In this document: positions 1 through 8,878 of the stretch, piece by piece
Numbering within the stretch: the stretch's first letter is position 1
How the letters are laid out: every line of letters starts with the position of its first letter
Origin: an uncultured Pelagibacteraceae bacterium
GTDB lineage: Bacteria; Pseudomonadota; Alphaproteobacteria; Pelagibacterales; Pelagibacteraceae
Reading direction: 5' to 3'
Assembly (NCBI GenBank): GCA_902525935.1
Contig: CABZJA010000003.1
Span: forward strand, 32,492 to 96,491
DNA length: 64,000 bases
Notes under the pieces: model-generated
What the model was told of the DNA's origin: nothing
The model's input: the letters and a program-made list of their open reading frames with translations, nothing else
Databases searched by the model: none
Position numbers and translations under genes: made by a program

Positions 1-537
1 ACTAAAATTATTCATATTAGTACCGTGAATACAAATGTAGAATTTTTAAAAGATAATTATTCATTATCGAAAAAAAGAGGAGAAGAATTATTAAAAACAG
101 AAAATGTAATAATTTTGAAATTACCTTTAATAATACAAGAGAATAATAATAAAGAATTAATTCAATCAGGACAATTATCAATTTTTTTTAAATATTTAGA
201 TTTAAAATTTTTACCGATTTATCCAATGATTTATCCTGGAAATTATTTTAATCCAATTGATATTGGCAAACTTTCAAAATTTATTCTATCTTTAATTAAT
301 TCAGAAGAGAATAAAGGAATTTATAATTTATCTGGATTAAATAAATTTAGTACATGGCAGTTATTTGAAAAAATAGCAAAAAAAAAAAATAAAAAAATAA
401 TTAAAATTAAAACTAAATTATTTACAAAATTTTTACCAAAAATTTTAACAAAACTAGTATATAAATATAATTTTTTATATAATTTAATTGGCAATATAGA
501 TTTTGAAAAACATTCAGAGAACAATAAACTTATATAA
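1..537 (+). CDS. NAD-dependent sugar epimerase/dehydratase (SDR), 5'-truncated by window edge
   Basis: The reading frame is open from base 1, so the GTG at base 25 is internal, not the start. What remains is the C-terminal part of an extended short-chain dehydrogenase: a strand ending in IST, then the catalytic Y-S-L-S-K (YxxxK) and a substrate-binding half with the typical NPIDI and GIYNLSG stretches. The N-terminal NAD-binding GxxGxxG lies outside the window. Families of this type epimerise, dehydrate or reduce nucleotide sugars in the cytoplasm. It precedes a GT2 gene by 5 bases, so it is probably in the same operon. The exact substrate cannot be told. Confidence 0.75.
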   Translation, partial: TKIIHISTVNTNVEFLKDNYSLSKKRGEELLKTENVIILKLPLIIQENNNKELIQSGQLSIFFKYLDLKFLPIYPMIYPGNYFNPIDIGKLSKFILSLINSEENKGIYNLSGLNKFSTWQLFEKIAKKKNKKIIKIKTKLFTKFLPKILTKLVYKYNFLYNLIGNIDFEKHSENNKLI

Positions 538-542
538 ATATT

Positions 543-1244
543 ATGAATTTATCAATTATCATACCAGTGTTTAACGAGGAAAAAAATATTTTAAAATTAT
601 ACAAAAAATTAAAAAAAGTTTTTTATAATAAAAGTATTCAAATTATATTCGTTAATGACAATTCTTATGACAGTTCAGGAATTATTTTAGATAAAATAGT
701 AAAAAAAGATAATCAAGTTATACATTATTTGAGAAAAAAAAAACGAGATCTTACACAGTCGTGTATTGATGGTTTTCTATCATCAAAATATCAAAATATT
801 CTTGTTATGGATTGTGACCTTCAACATAATCCAAAAGATATTAATTTTATGATATCAAAATTTAAAAACAAGAATGCAGATTTTGTGATTGGTACAAGAA
901 ATTTCAATAAAAAACATTACGGATTAAGTTACGTAAGATCTTTTGCTTCAATTACTTTGACTTTTGTAATTAATATCCTTTTAGGAAAAAAATTGAATGA
1001 TCCAATGAGTGGCTTTTTTCTATTCAAAAAAAAAAATTATTTTAAAGTTAAAAAAAAACTTTATGGACAAGGGTATAAGATACTTTTTGATATGATCTAT
1101 TTATCAGATAAAAAAATTAAAATAATAGAACATGATATCATACTTTATAAAAGAAACTCTGGAGATAGTAAGATGTCATTTAAAACATTAATACAAATCA
1201 TTATTCAAATTTTGAGACTCTTTTATTTTAGACTAGTTAAATGA
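543..1244 (+). CDS. GT2 glycosyltransferase, polyprenyl-phosphate sugar synthase-like
   Basis: The protein has 233 residues and a GT-A fold of the dolichol/undecaprenyl-phosphate mannose or glucose synthase type. Visible are the N-terminal IIPVFNEE, the nucleotide-binding VNDNS, the metal-binding DCD (in MDCDLQHNP) and a DPMSGFF acceptor-loop motif. It ends in a hydrophobic amphipathic stretch rather than the paired membrane spans of ArnC/GtrB. Such enzymes load a sugar from a nucleotide donor onto a lipid carrier at the cytoplasmic membrane face. The stop overlaps the start of the next gene, a GT-C-like membrane protein that would be the natural user of the lipid-linked sugar. That pairing is inferred. 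Confidence 0.85.
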   Translation: MNLSIIIPVFNEEKNILKLYKKLKKVFYNKSIQIIFVNDNSYDSSGIILDKIVKKDNQVIHYLRKKKRDLTQSCIDGFLSSKYQNILVMDCDLQHNPKDINFMISKFKNKNADFVIGTRNFNKKHYGLSYVRSFASITLTFVINILLGKKLNDPMSGFFLFKKKNYFKVKKKLYGQGYKILFDMIYLSDKKIKIIEHDIILYKRNSGDSKMSFKTLIQIIIQILRLFYFRLVK

Positions 1245-2725
1245 AAAATTTAACAATTTTAAAACTTGAGTATATTTTTGTTTTTATATACATCTTATTC
1301 CATATTTTCTTTATTAATTTAGACCCAATTAATGATGAATATATATTTTATTCAGGTGCAGATTTTATCGGAACACAAAATATTGAAATCATAAATATAT
1401 TTTTTGATTATAATGCAAATACGCTCGGTTTTTCTTACCTAATTTTTATTTTTTCAACCATTTTCAATACAGATAATTTCTATTTAATAGGTAAAATTAT
1501 ATCTTTAAGCAGTTATATCTTCCTTTATTTTGGAATTTTGAATTTTATTAAAATATTTGAAATAAAAAAAAAATTTGAAATATTAATTATTATTTTTCTT
1601 TGTCCTATAGTTTTTACATATGGCTTTAGAGCAACTCCAGACTTATTTTCTTTTTGCCTGGCATTTTTTTCATTTTCTTTAATTTTAATAAAAAAAAAAA
1701 TAATTATAAAACTTTTAGCATTTTTTTTATTATCTATAGCATTTGTAATAAAGCCAATTAATGGAATTGCTCTATTTTTCGTATTTTTATATTATTTTCT
1801 TTTTAATAAAAAAAAAATTTTCCAATTAGAAAATATTATAGGTGTTATTTTATTCTTTTTATTATCTACAACTTTTTTTTATTTAAATTATAAAAATCAT
1901 GGATTTGCAATAATTTCTCCAAATTGGAGAAATCTAGATACTTCGGAAAACAATTTTCTTGTAAATTTTATATATTACCTTGGTTTTTTAAATTTAGTTA
2001 TTTTACCATTTAATTTTAAATTTATTTTAAAAGAAATTCTAAATTTAAAAAACTTTGTTTTATTTACATTAATAAGTTTAACAATTTTTTCTTATCAATT
2101 TATTCACATCAGTGAGAGCATAAATGAAATTAATTTTGGTTTTTTATCAGATGGTTTAAATGAATATATTTTAAAATTATTTTTTGGTTTAAATGCTTGT
2201 TTTTTTATTTTCTTTTTTTTTATATCTATTTCTACAAAAAATAGAAATCACACTCTCTACTTTATTTTAATCACTACATTAACTTATTTACTTATAATTT
2301 CTAATTTTAGCCCAGCACAAAGATATTTGATGATTTTATTTCCCACAATTTATCTTTTAGCTTTAAGACAAAATTACCATAAAATAATTTATATTATTGT
2401 TTTACTCACTTACTTTGTCCTTAATTTATTAATTTTGAACAATCATTTAGTCATAAGTGACTTATCAAAAAAAACACATAATTTTTTAATTAAAGAGGGC
2501 TTATTAAATCAAACTCACCCGGGTTATTTTGGTCAACACTCTCTATCTAGATTTGCTAAATTTTATGACAGTAAAATGAATATAATAAGTCAAAATAATA
2601 TATTTGATCAGAAAAAGAAATATATAATTACAAATGAAATTAAAAGTTATGAAAATGTAATTTTTTCATACTCATCAAATAAATTTTTAATTAATAGAGA
2701 AATATTTGTAGTTTTAAGAAATTGA
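1241..2725 (+). CDS. Multi-span membrane glycosyltransferase, GT-C/GT39-like
   Basis: The protein has 494 residues and about ten or more hydrophobic spans. The first large outside loop carries an acidic DPINDE motif, as expected for the metal or lipid-phosphate binding loop of GT-C enzymes. YGFRA and the later AQRYL motif are shared with the protein at 29152-30687, so the two are paralogues. GT-C enzymes take a sugar from polyprenyl-phosphate and add it to a glycan outside the membrane. Its start overlaps the upstream GT2 synthase by 4 bases. Its 3' end overlaps the convergent radical SAM gene by 12 bases. Family membership is inferred from topology and motifs; the acceptor is unknown. Confidence 0.65.
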   Translation: MKNLTILKLEYIFVFIYILFHIFFINLDPINDEYIFYSGADFIGTQNIEIINIFFDYNANTLGFSYLIFIFSTIFNTDNFYLIGKIISLSSYIFLYFGILNFIKIFEIKKKFEILIIIFLCPIVFTYGFRATPDLFSFCLAFFSFSLILIKKKIIIKLLAFFLLSIAFVIKPINGIALFFVFLYYFLFNKKKIFQLENIIGVILFFLLSTTFFYLNYKNHGFAIISPNWRNLDTSENNFLVNFIYYLGFLNLVILPFNFKFILKEILNLKNFVLFTLISLTIFSYQFIHISESINEINFGFLSDGLNEYILKLFFGLNACFFIFFFFISISTKNRNHTLYFILITTLTYLLIISNFSPAQRYLMILFPTIYLLALRQNYHKIIYIIVLLTYFVLNLLILNNHLVISDLSKKTHNFLIKEGLLNQTHPGYFGQHSLSRFAKFYDSKMNIISQNNIFDQKKKYIITNEIKSYENVIFSYSSNKFLINREIFVVLRN

Positions 2726-4276
2726 AGAGTGCTTTAATTCGAAATCCTCGATAATTTTTCTTTTTAATTTTATTTTAGACATATTTAGAATATTTTCTTT
2801 TGCTTTTTCTCCAAACTTACTTTTTATTTTATCTAAAAAATTTTTGTTAGTATGATACTCAAAATAATGGTTATCTCTTAATTTAAGAATTTCAGCTGGA
2901 TCCAAACTATCAGTTGGTAAAGGTTGTGTGTTATATGAATGGAAAGAAAAATCTTCGTATTTCTCTGGTAATTTATAATTTTTTTCTAATGCTTCTTTGT
3001 ACAACGCACTTCCTGGCAATGCCATAGCTGCATATGTATTCCAACCAAGAGTATTTAGTTTTTTACTTAATTTAAATGTCTCATTAATTGTATCTTTAGT
3101 ATCTCCAGGTAGACCATAAATATAATTTGCCATTATTTCAATTCCACTTTCGTGGACTTGATTTACAACTTTATTTATATCTACATCTTCAAATTTACCC
3201 TTTGAAACTTCTAATCTTATTTTTTTATCACCACTTTCAATCCCAAGACACAGCCATTTTATTCCTGCAGATCTCACTAATGATAAAATATTTTTTCTTC
3301 TTAAAGTATCGACTCTGGAATAAGCCCACATTTTTAATTCATCATTTTTATTAAGCTTACTTAGTTTCTCGCACAAAGGAATATAATATTTTGGATTTAG
3401 CAAGAACATTTCATCCACAATTCTAATAGTCTTAACCCCATAATTATAAAGTTTCAAAAATTCACGAAAAATAAATTCAGTACTCCAAAATCTCATCTTA
3501 CTATAATTACTTGCAACACCAATTTCTTCATTATCATTTCTATTAATAATGTTTATCATACAAAAACTACATCCAAACTGACAACCCAAAGATGTTTGTA
3601 TAGCCGCGTAAGGACTTCTATTTTCTTCCAAGTATTCAGCGTGCCACATTGGAGCCCTGTATAAATCAAATGGTTTTTTATTTTTTGGCAATAAATCCCA
3701 AGCATATCCTGGCAAATCTATATCCATTCTATCTTGAGGCACAATCTTCTCTGGTGGTGTTAATTTGCAAGTATTATTTTCTCTGTAACCAATACCCTTA
3801 ATGTTTCGTAAATCTTCTGAATTGAAATTTTCAAGTCTTAGTAAGTTATGTAGAGTGTATACACCTTCGTTTGTACATACAATATCAACGCTCTTTTCAT
3901 CCTCTAAAGTTTTTAATGGCAAAGCTTGAATATAAGAACCTACAAAAATTATTGGACTTTGAATTTTATTTAATTTTATATGATTTGCTAATTGAACAGC
4001 TCCAACCATATTTGTAGTACCTGCATTTACATTCTGACCATATACTACAAAGCACAATAATCTTGGTTCCAACTGTCTAATTTTATTTAAACATTCAACA
4101 TTATCTAATTGTTCTGCATTTGCATCAAGAATACCAACTTTGAAATTTTTTGATCTACAAGACTCCGCTAAAAGTAATGACCATGTTGGTGGTTCAATTG
4201 CTGAATAATTTTTTGAAAGATCTTGGTATACTTTTTTTGAGCTATTTGGTGTTATGAATAGTATATCAATTGACAT
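2714..4276 (-). CDS. Cobalamin-binding-domain radical SAM protein
   Basis: The protein has 520 residues. Residues 1-150 resemble the Rossmann-like B12-binding domain of class B radical SAM enzymes (ILFITPN near the start, a PPTWSLLLAES helix). The classical DxHxxG ligand motif is not seen, as is common in this class. The radical SAM core follows with CxxxCxxC at C232, C236 and C239 for the [4Fe-4S] cluster, and downstream SAM-contact stretches including GIESGD and YGLPGDT. Members are methylases, cyclases or ring-modifying enzymes (BchE/HpnP-like). In a polysaccharide island, C- or P-methylation of a sugar or lipid is a plausible but unproven role. Its start overlaps the STELLO-like gene end by 11 bases, implying co-transcription. 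Confidence 0.85.
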   Translation of the reverse strand: MSIDILFITPNSSKKVYQDLSKNYSAIEPPTWSLLLAESCRSKNFKVGILDANAEQLDNVECLNKIRQLEPRLLCFVVYGQNVNAGTTNMVGAVQLANHIKLNKIQSPIIFVGSYIQALPLKTLEDEKSVDIVCTNEGVYTLHNLLRLENFNSEDLRNIKGIGYRENNTCKLTPPEKIVPQDRMDIDLPGYAWDLLPKNKKPFDLYRAPMWHAEYLEENRSPYAAIQTSLGCQFGCSFCMINIINRNDNEEIGVASNYSKMRFWSTEFIFREFLKLYNYGVKTIRIVDEMFLLNPKYYIPLCEKLSKLNKNDELKMWAYSRVDTLRRKNILSLVRSAGIKWLCLGIESGDKKIRLEVSKGKFEDVDINKVVNQVHESGIEIMANYIYGLPGDTKDTINETFKLSKKLNTLGWNTYAAMALPGSALYKEALEKNYKLPEKYEDFSFHSYNTQPLPTDSLDPAEILKLRDNHYFEYHTNKNFLDKIKSKFGEKAKENILNMSKIKLKRKIIEDFELKHSSIS

Positions 4277-5459
4277 TCTTATTTTTAAAAGTTTTTTTTA
4301 TTTGAAATAACCAATTTTCATATTCGGCAATATACTTATATATATATATTAAAGATTTTTTTCTTCTTTCATCAATTTCAATATTTGAAATTGCCTGATA
4401 ATGTCTAATTTTTTTTAAATTTTTTTTTCTAACTTTTAACATTTTTTCTATAGAATCTTTAAAACTCTTACACAGTTCAATAAAAGTATCTACTCTGTTT
4501 GATTTACTTTTCAGTTTTATTTTCTCTAATATCTCTGCAAATAGGTCTGTAGAAATATTATGTTCTTTTTCAAGCTCATAATCTTTCCAATAATCATGTT
4601 TATTTCTGATCTGAGTTATGATTGGAGGTCCATAGGATACAGTTTCATTAAATTTATAAGCAACTTTTTCTAATAAATAACTAGTCCATATATCGGAGTT
4701 TCTCCCTCCAGCCAAAGGTTTGAAATATAAAGGAATATAAGATTTTCCTACACTCGTATTCTGATCATTTAAAGGAAAAAAGTTTTCGTTGCTAAGAGCA
4801 AAATGGGTTTGACTTTTAACTTTTAATGTTTCAATTGGCCAAAATAGTCTTGATGTTGCATCTATGTCTGGATCACCGAGTATATAACCGCAATTTGCAA
4901 TAATTTTTTTTTCAATAAATTTAATTTTAAATTTGTTTGCTTTCAATTTTCTATTCTTCCATGGAAAACCTCTTGGATAAAAAGGTACATCACTTCTCTC
5001 TTTAAAGTATTTATATAAATTTGGCCATTTGTCATTTGAATAAATTGTTTTAATTTTAACTTTTGAATTTGTTAAACTATGACCTCTAAGAAAATTTTTA
5101 TTTTTATCTACATAATTATCATCATCAATAAAGACAACCTTGTCTGGCAGATTATCAAATAAATAAATTGATCCTAGTAATTTTCGTACCGCATCATTTA
5201 AAGGAAAAAATTTATAAAGTTTTTTGTATTTCTTCAAAAAAAATTTATTCTGAAATTTTATATCCATGAATAATATTTTGTATCCAAACTTTTTAGAAAG
5301 TTTATTGCAATATCCAAGAGCTTCTTTTGGTGTTTTTAAATCACCAATTACAATTATTGAATTTTTATCTTTTCTATGTTTATATTTTTTTAAATTCTTA
5401 CATATTCCTTCGAGGAATGTTGGAATATTTATCGTTGTTGTAATTATAACATTTTCCAT
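4266..5459 (-). CDS. STELLO/DUF288-like putative glycosyltransferase (copy 1)
   Basis: The protein has 397 residues and looks soluble. It shares a set of motifs, in order, with the protein at 28230-29150: TTIN-PT at the start, GDLKTP (residues 40-45), a metal-binding-type DDDN (112-115), GDPDIDA, a QNT stretch, a DIWxSY motif and a late N-x-HD. This pattern fits the STELLO/DUF288 group, which is related to GT-A transferases. Its C-terminal region (about residues 310-397) is an extra lysine-rich helical part that the shorter copy lacks. It lies between the radical SAM and the GHMP kinase genes on the same strand. The sugar and acceptor are unknown. Confidence 0.65.
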   Translation of the reverse strand: MENVIITTTINIPTFLEGICKNLKKYKHRKDKNSIIVIGDLKTPKEALGYCNKLSKKFGYKILFMDIKFQNKFFLKKYKKLYKFFPLNDAVRKLLGSIYLFDNLPDKVVFIDDDNYVDKNKNFLRGHSLTNSKVKIKTIYSNDKWPNLYKYFKERSDVPFYPRGFPWKNRKLKANKFKIKFIEKKIIANCGYILGDPDIDATSRLFWPIETLKVKSQTHFALSNENFFPLNDQNTSVGKSYIPLYFKPLAGGRNSDIWTSYLLEKVAYKFNETVSYGPPIITQIRNKHDYWKDYELEKEHNISTDLFAEILEKIKLKSKSNRVDTFIELCKSFKDSIEKMLKVRKKNLKKIRHYQAISNIEIDERRKKSLIYIYKYIAEYENWLFQIKKTFKNKNVN

Positions 5460-5470
5460 AATTTTAAGAT

Positions 5471-6463
5471 TTAATTAGAATGGATAATTGCTGAGCATTC
5501 ATTTGTAAAGTTAAATTTGGTAATATAAAAATTTCTCATCTTTCTTAAAAAATTTTTATGTTTATTTTTTGAGCAATAAAACAGTATAAATCCTCCACCT
5601 CCAGCACCCAATAATTTTCCACCGAGAGCCCCAGAATTCAACCCTTTATTATAGATGCTATCAATTTTCTTATCGCTAACAGAACTAGATAGACCTTTTT
5701 TTAACTCCCAATAATTATTTAAAAGTTTACCTATATTATCTATATTCTTATTATTTTCAAAAATTTCTAAAGCTTTATTTGTGATTTCAAGTATTTCAAA
5801 ATACTTTTTTTTATTTTTTTTTATATTGTTGATTTTTTTTTTTTCAATTTTTGATGCATATCTTGAATTCTCTGTATAAACCAAAAAAAAATTATTTTCT
5901 AAAGCTTTTAGTTTTGTTTTTGATATCTTTATCTTTCTAACAGTTATTTTATTTTTTTTGAATTTAATCAAATTAAATCCACCGTAAACAGCCAAAGTCT
6001 GATCTTGACATCCTACAGCCTCATTAAGATAACCTCTCTCTAAAGTAATACTTTTTTCCAAAAGTTCTTTTTTTGTTAATCTCTTTTTTTTGTATTTATG
6101 TATTGTTTTAATTAAACTAACAGTAAATGATGAGCTTGTGCCTAAACCGGACTTCGCTGGCATGTCGGCATCATAGTTTAAATTTATATAGGGATTTATT
6201 TTATATATTTTGTAACAAGCTCTTATTACAGGATGTTGAATTTTGTTGACTCTGTTTACTTTTTCTATTTTTGAATAATGGACTTCAAACTTATGGTTGT
6301 GAAATTTTGGGAGATCTCTAAGTGTTATATAGCAGAATTTGTTTATTGAGCCCCCAATTATCATTCCTTCATTCTTATTGTAAAATTCTGGAAAATCTGT
6401 GCCTCCTCCAAAAAGAGAGACTCTGAAGGGAGTTTTACAAACTATCATCAAAATCTTATACAT
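5471..6463 (-). CDS. hddA: GHMP kinase, D-glycero-D-manno-heptose 7-phosphate kinase-like
   Basis: The protein has 330 residues. It has the GHMP pattern of sugar kinases: an N-terminal TPFRVSLFGGGTDF substrate loop typical of HddA, the ATP-binding PAKSGLGTSSS, and the C-terminal LLGAGGGGF. HddA phosphorylates D-glycero-D-manno-heptose 7-phosphate at C1 on the route to GDP-heptose. A fused HddC-GmhB gene at 12039-13208 supplies the next two steps, which supports this call over a fucose kinase. No gmhA isomerase is seen in the window. Two in-frame ATGs are available, the second at 6448; the second starts just before the conserved TPFR. It is divergent from the transketolase pair. Confidence 0.7.
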   Translation of the reverse strand: MYKILMIVCKTPFRVSLFGGGTDFPEFYNKNEGMIIGGSINKFCYITLRDLPKFHNHKFEVHYSKIEKVNRVNKIQHPVIRACYKIYKINPYINLNYDADMPAKSGLGTSSSFTVSLIKTIHKYKKKRLTKKELLEKSITLERGYLNEAVGCQDQTLAVYGGFNLIKFKKNKITVRKIKISKTKLKALENNFFLVYTENSRYASKIEKKKINNIKKNKKKYFEILEITNKALEIFENNKNIDNIGKLLNNYWELKKGLSSSVSDKKIDSIYNKGLNSGALGGKLLGAGGGGFILFYCSKNKHKNFLRKMRNFYITKFNFTNECSAIIHSN

Positions 6464-6581
6464 TATTAAAAATAATTTGTAATTTAAATTAATCTTAATG
6501 TTAGATTATTAAAAAACATAAAGATATTGAAATTTAATTTAATTAATTTAATAAGAACTAGGTTTTAATTAAAATATTAAC

Positions 6582-7418
6582 GTGAAATCAAAATATTCAT
6601 ATCTCATAAAAAAGTCAAAGTGGTTAAGAAGTGAAATTTTTGAGATGGTTGTGAAAGTCAACCAAGGCCACATAGCTTCCTCATTATCCCAAGCTGAAAT
6701 ACTTATTTCACTTTATTACGGTGGAACATTAAATATTAAAAAAAATCAACCCAATTATGAAAAAAGAGACAGAGTAATTGTAAGTAAGGGTCACTCAGCC
6801 ATGGGTGCATATCCAATCTTTGCAGATTTAGGATACATAAAAAAAAACGAATTAGAAAAATATGGAACTCCAAAAGGAAAATTAAGAATATATGGAGATA
6901 AAAGTATACCTGGGGTTGAAACAACGTCTGGATCTTTAGCGCAAGCTCCTGGTATAGCGAGTGGGTTCGCATATTGTAGTAAAAGAGATAAACAAAATTT
7001 TTACACTTATGTTATTTTAAGTGACGGTGAACATTATGAAGGGCAACTTTGGGAAACTGCGCTATTTGCATCTCATTACAAACTGGATAACTTAGTATTT
7101 ATAGTTGATAGAAATAAACAAATAATTTTAGGAAAAAACGAGGAATTATTAAAACTCGAACCTCTTGATAAAAAATGGAAAAGTTTTGGCTGGAATGTAT
7201 TTAACATCAATGGACATAAATATTCAGAGATAATTCCAGTTTTAAAAAAAACTAAAAAGTTAAAAAATGGAAAACCGACTTTAATTATTGCAAACACCGT
7301 TAAAGGAAAAGGTGTTTCATATATGGAGGATGTAACAAGATGGCACAATACTATGCCAAACAAAAGTCAAATTGAAATAGCAAGACAAGATTTAAAGAAA
7401 AATTGTATTTATGAGTAA
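6582..7418 (+). CDS. Transketolase N-terminal subunit (split transketolase)
   Basis: The 278 residues cover only the thiamine diphosphate-binding half of transketolase. Visible are HIASSLSQAE near the start, SKGHS, GSLAQAPGIASG, and the diphosphate/Mg motif SDGEHYEGQLWE with the downstream DRNKQ. The usual first Gly of GDGE is Ser here. The start is GTG; no nearer ATG fits. The stop overlaps the C-terminal subunit by 8 bases, so the halves are translated together. The window also has a full-length tkt at 50369-52324, so this pair is likely specialised. It could supply sedoheptulose 7-phosphate for heptose synthesis, or transfer a two-carbon unit onto a keto sugar; both are inferences. Confidence 0.88.
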   Translation: MKSKYSYLIKKSKWLRSEIFEMVVKVNQGHIASSLSQAEILISLYYGGTLNIKKNQPNYEKRDRVIVSKGHSAMGAYPIFADLGYIKKNELEKYGTPKGKLRIYGDKSIPGVETTSGSLAQAPGIASGFAYCSKRDKQNFYTYVILSDGEHYEGQLWETALFASHYKLDNLVFIVDRNKQIILGKNEELLKLEPLDKKWKSFGWNVFNINGHKYSEIIPVLKKTKKLKNGKPTLIIANTVKGKGVSYMEDVTRWHNTMPNKSQIEIARQDLKKNCIYE

Positions 7419-8358
7419 AAATTATTTAGATTTTAAAAGATCATTAGATCTTCCTTTCATGAGAGATATAGTAATTGATAAAATTTATAAGCATTCAAAG
7501 AAAAATAAAGATATATTTTTTGCAACACCTGACATGGGTGCACCAGCTTTAGATGAATTCAGAAAAAAATTACCAGGTCAATTCATTCATTGCGGTATAT
7601 CAGAGCAACAAATGATTTCTTTTGCTGGTGGTCTCGCATTAATGCGAAAAAAAGTGTTTTGCTATGCAATGGCACCATTTATAAATTCTAGATGTTATGA
7701 ACAGATTAAATGTTCAATTTCTGCAATGGATTTAAATGTAAACTTAATTGCAGTTGGTATTGGTATTGGATATGCAGATGCTGGGCCTACGCATTATTCT
7801 ACAGAAGATATATGCATAATGAAAGTATTTCCGAACATAACAATTTATACCCCGTCAGATGATTTCTCCTCTAGCGTGATAACTGACAAGATTATAAAAA
7901 AAAATCATTTTACTTATCTAAGATTAGATAGAGATGCTTTGCCAAATTTATATAATAAAATGAATTTTAACTTTGAAAATGGATTCAATTTTTTAAATAA
8001 AAAAAAAAATAATAAAGTTTGTATAATTACTTGTGGCTATCTAACACATAAAGCTCTTCAAGTTTGCAGATTAATCAATCATAAAGTCGATGTGATAGAT
8101 TTATTTAGAATAAAGCCATTTCCAAAAAAATTAATTTCACAAATAAAAAAATACAAAGAGGTAATTACTTTAGAAGAACAACTTGCGACAGGTGGATTTG
8201 GAGCTTCAATTCAAGAAAAAATATCGGATGAAAAAATGAATATTAAATTAAAAAAATTTTGTCTAGATGATAAATACTACTTTGAAAATGGTGGAAGAGA
8301 ATATCTTCATAATAAATATGGATTATCTCTTAATAAAATTATTAAATATTTAAGATAG
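7411..8358 (+). CDS. Transketolase C-terminal subunit (split transketolase)
   Basis: The 315 residues comprise the Pyr domain and the C-terminal domain of transketolase. The Pyr domain has GISEQQM with the glutamate that activates the aminopyrimidine of thiamine diphosphate, then GYADAGPTHYSTED. The C-terminal part has VIDLFRIKPFP and EEQLATGGFG. It must pair with the product of the overlapping upstream gene to form the active site. Split transketolases occur in secondary-metabolite and polysaccharide clusters, where some transfer glycolaldehyde or hydroxyacetyl units to unusual acceptors. An epimerase gene follows 16 bases later on the same strand. Confidence 0.88.
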   Translation: MSKNYLDFKRSLDLPFMRDIVIDKIYKHSKKNKDIFFATPDMGAPALDEFRKKLPGQFIHCGISEQQMISFAGGLALMRKKVFCYAMAPFINSRCYEQIKCSISAMDLNVNLIAVGIGIGYADAGPTHYSTEDICIMKVFPNITIYTPSDDFSSSVITDKIIKKNHFTYLRLDRDALPNLYNKMNFNFENGFNFLNKKKNNKVCIITCGYLTHKALQVCRLINHKVDVIDLFRIKPFPKKLISQIKKYKEVITLEEQLATGGFGASIQEKISDEKMNIKLKKFCLDDKYYFENGGREYLHNKYGLSLNKIIKYLR

Positions 8359-8374
8359 TTTAAATTTAAATTAA

Positions 8375-8878
8375 ATGTTGAAAGCTTCAATAAATAAGTT
8401 TGATAATGAAATTAAAATTTATACCTCCAAATCATTTAATGATTTTCGTGGTCAATTATGGACTAGTTGGGACCATAAAATAATTAAACTAAATTTTAAT
8501 CATGATAAATTTTCACTATCAAAAAAAAATGTAATAAGAGGTTTCCATGGAGATAAAAAAACATGGAAATTAATTTCATGTGTATATGGGAAAATTTTAT
8601 TTGTAGTCGTAAATTTTAAACCAAAAAGTAAAAAGTATTTAAGTCACCAATCATTTATTTTATCAGATAAAAATAAAAAAACTGTTTTAGTCCCACCAAA
8701 CTATTTGAACGCACACCTTTGTCTGACAGAACAATGTCTTTTTCATTATAAACTTTCCTATAAAGGTAAGTATAATGATGTTAAAGAGCAATTTTCTATT
8801 CCATGGAATGATAAAAAAATAAATTATAAATGGCCAATAAAAAAACCAATTTTGAGTTATAGAGACAAGAATGATTGA
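8375..8878 (+). CDS. RmlC-like nucleotide-sugar 3,5-epimerase family protein
   Basis: The protein has 167 residues and a cupin fold of the dTDP-4-dehydrorhamnose 3,5-epimerase family: DFRGQLWTSW, then NVIRGFH with the conserved histidine, the WKLISCVYGKI strand, VLVPPNYLNAHL and YKLSYKGKY. RmlC-type enzymes invert C3 and/or C5 of a 4-keto-6-deoxy nucleotide sugar. The family signature is partly degenerate compared with canonical RmlC (GFHGDKKTWK in place of GLHxQ-type), so the substrate may be GDP- rather than dTDP-linked, in line with the neighbours. It overlaps the GT10 gene by 8 bases. Confidence 0.75.
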   Translation: MLKASINKFDNEIKIYTSKSFNDFRGQLWTSWDHKIIKLNFNHDKFSLSKKNVIRGFHGDKKTWKLISCVYGKILFVVVNFKPKSKKYLSHQSFILSDKNKKTVLVPPNYLNAHLCLTEQCLFHYKLSYKGKYNDVKEQFSIPWNDKKINYKWPIKKPILSYRDKND

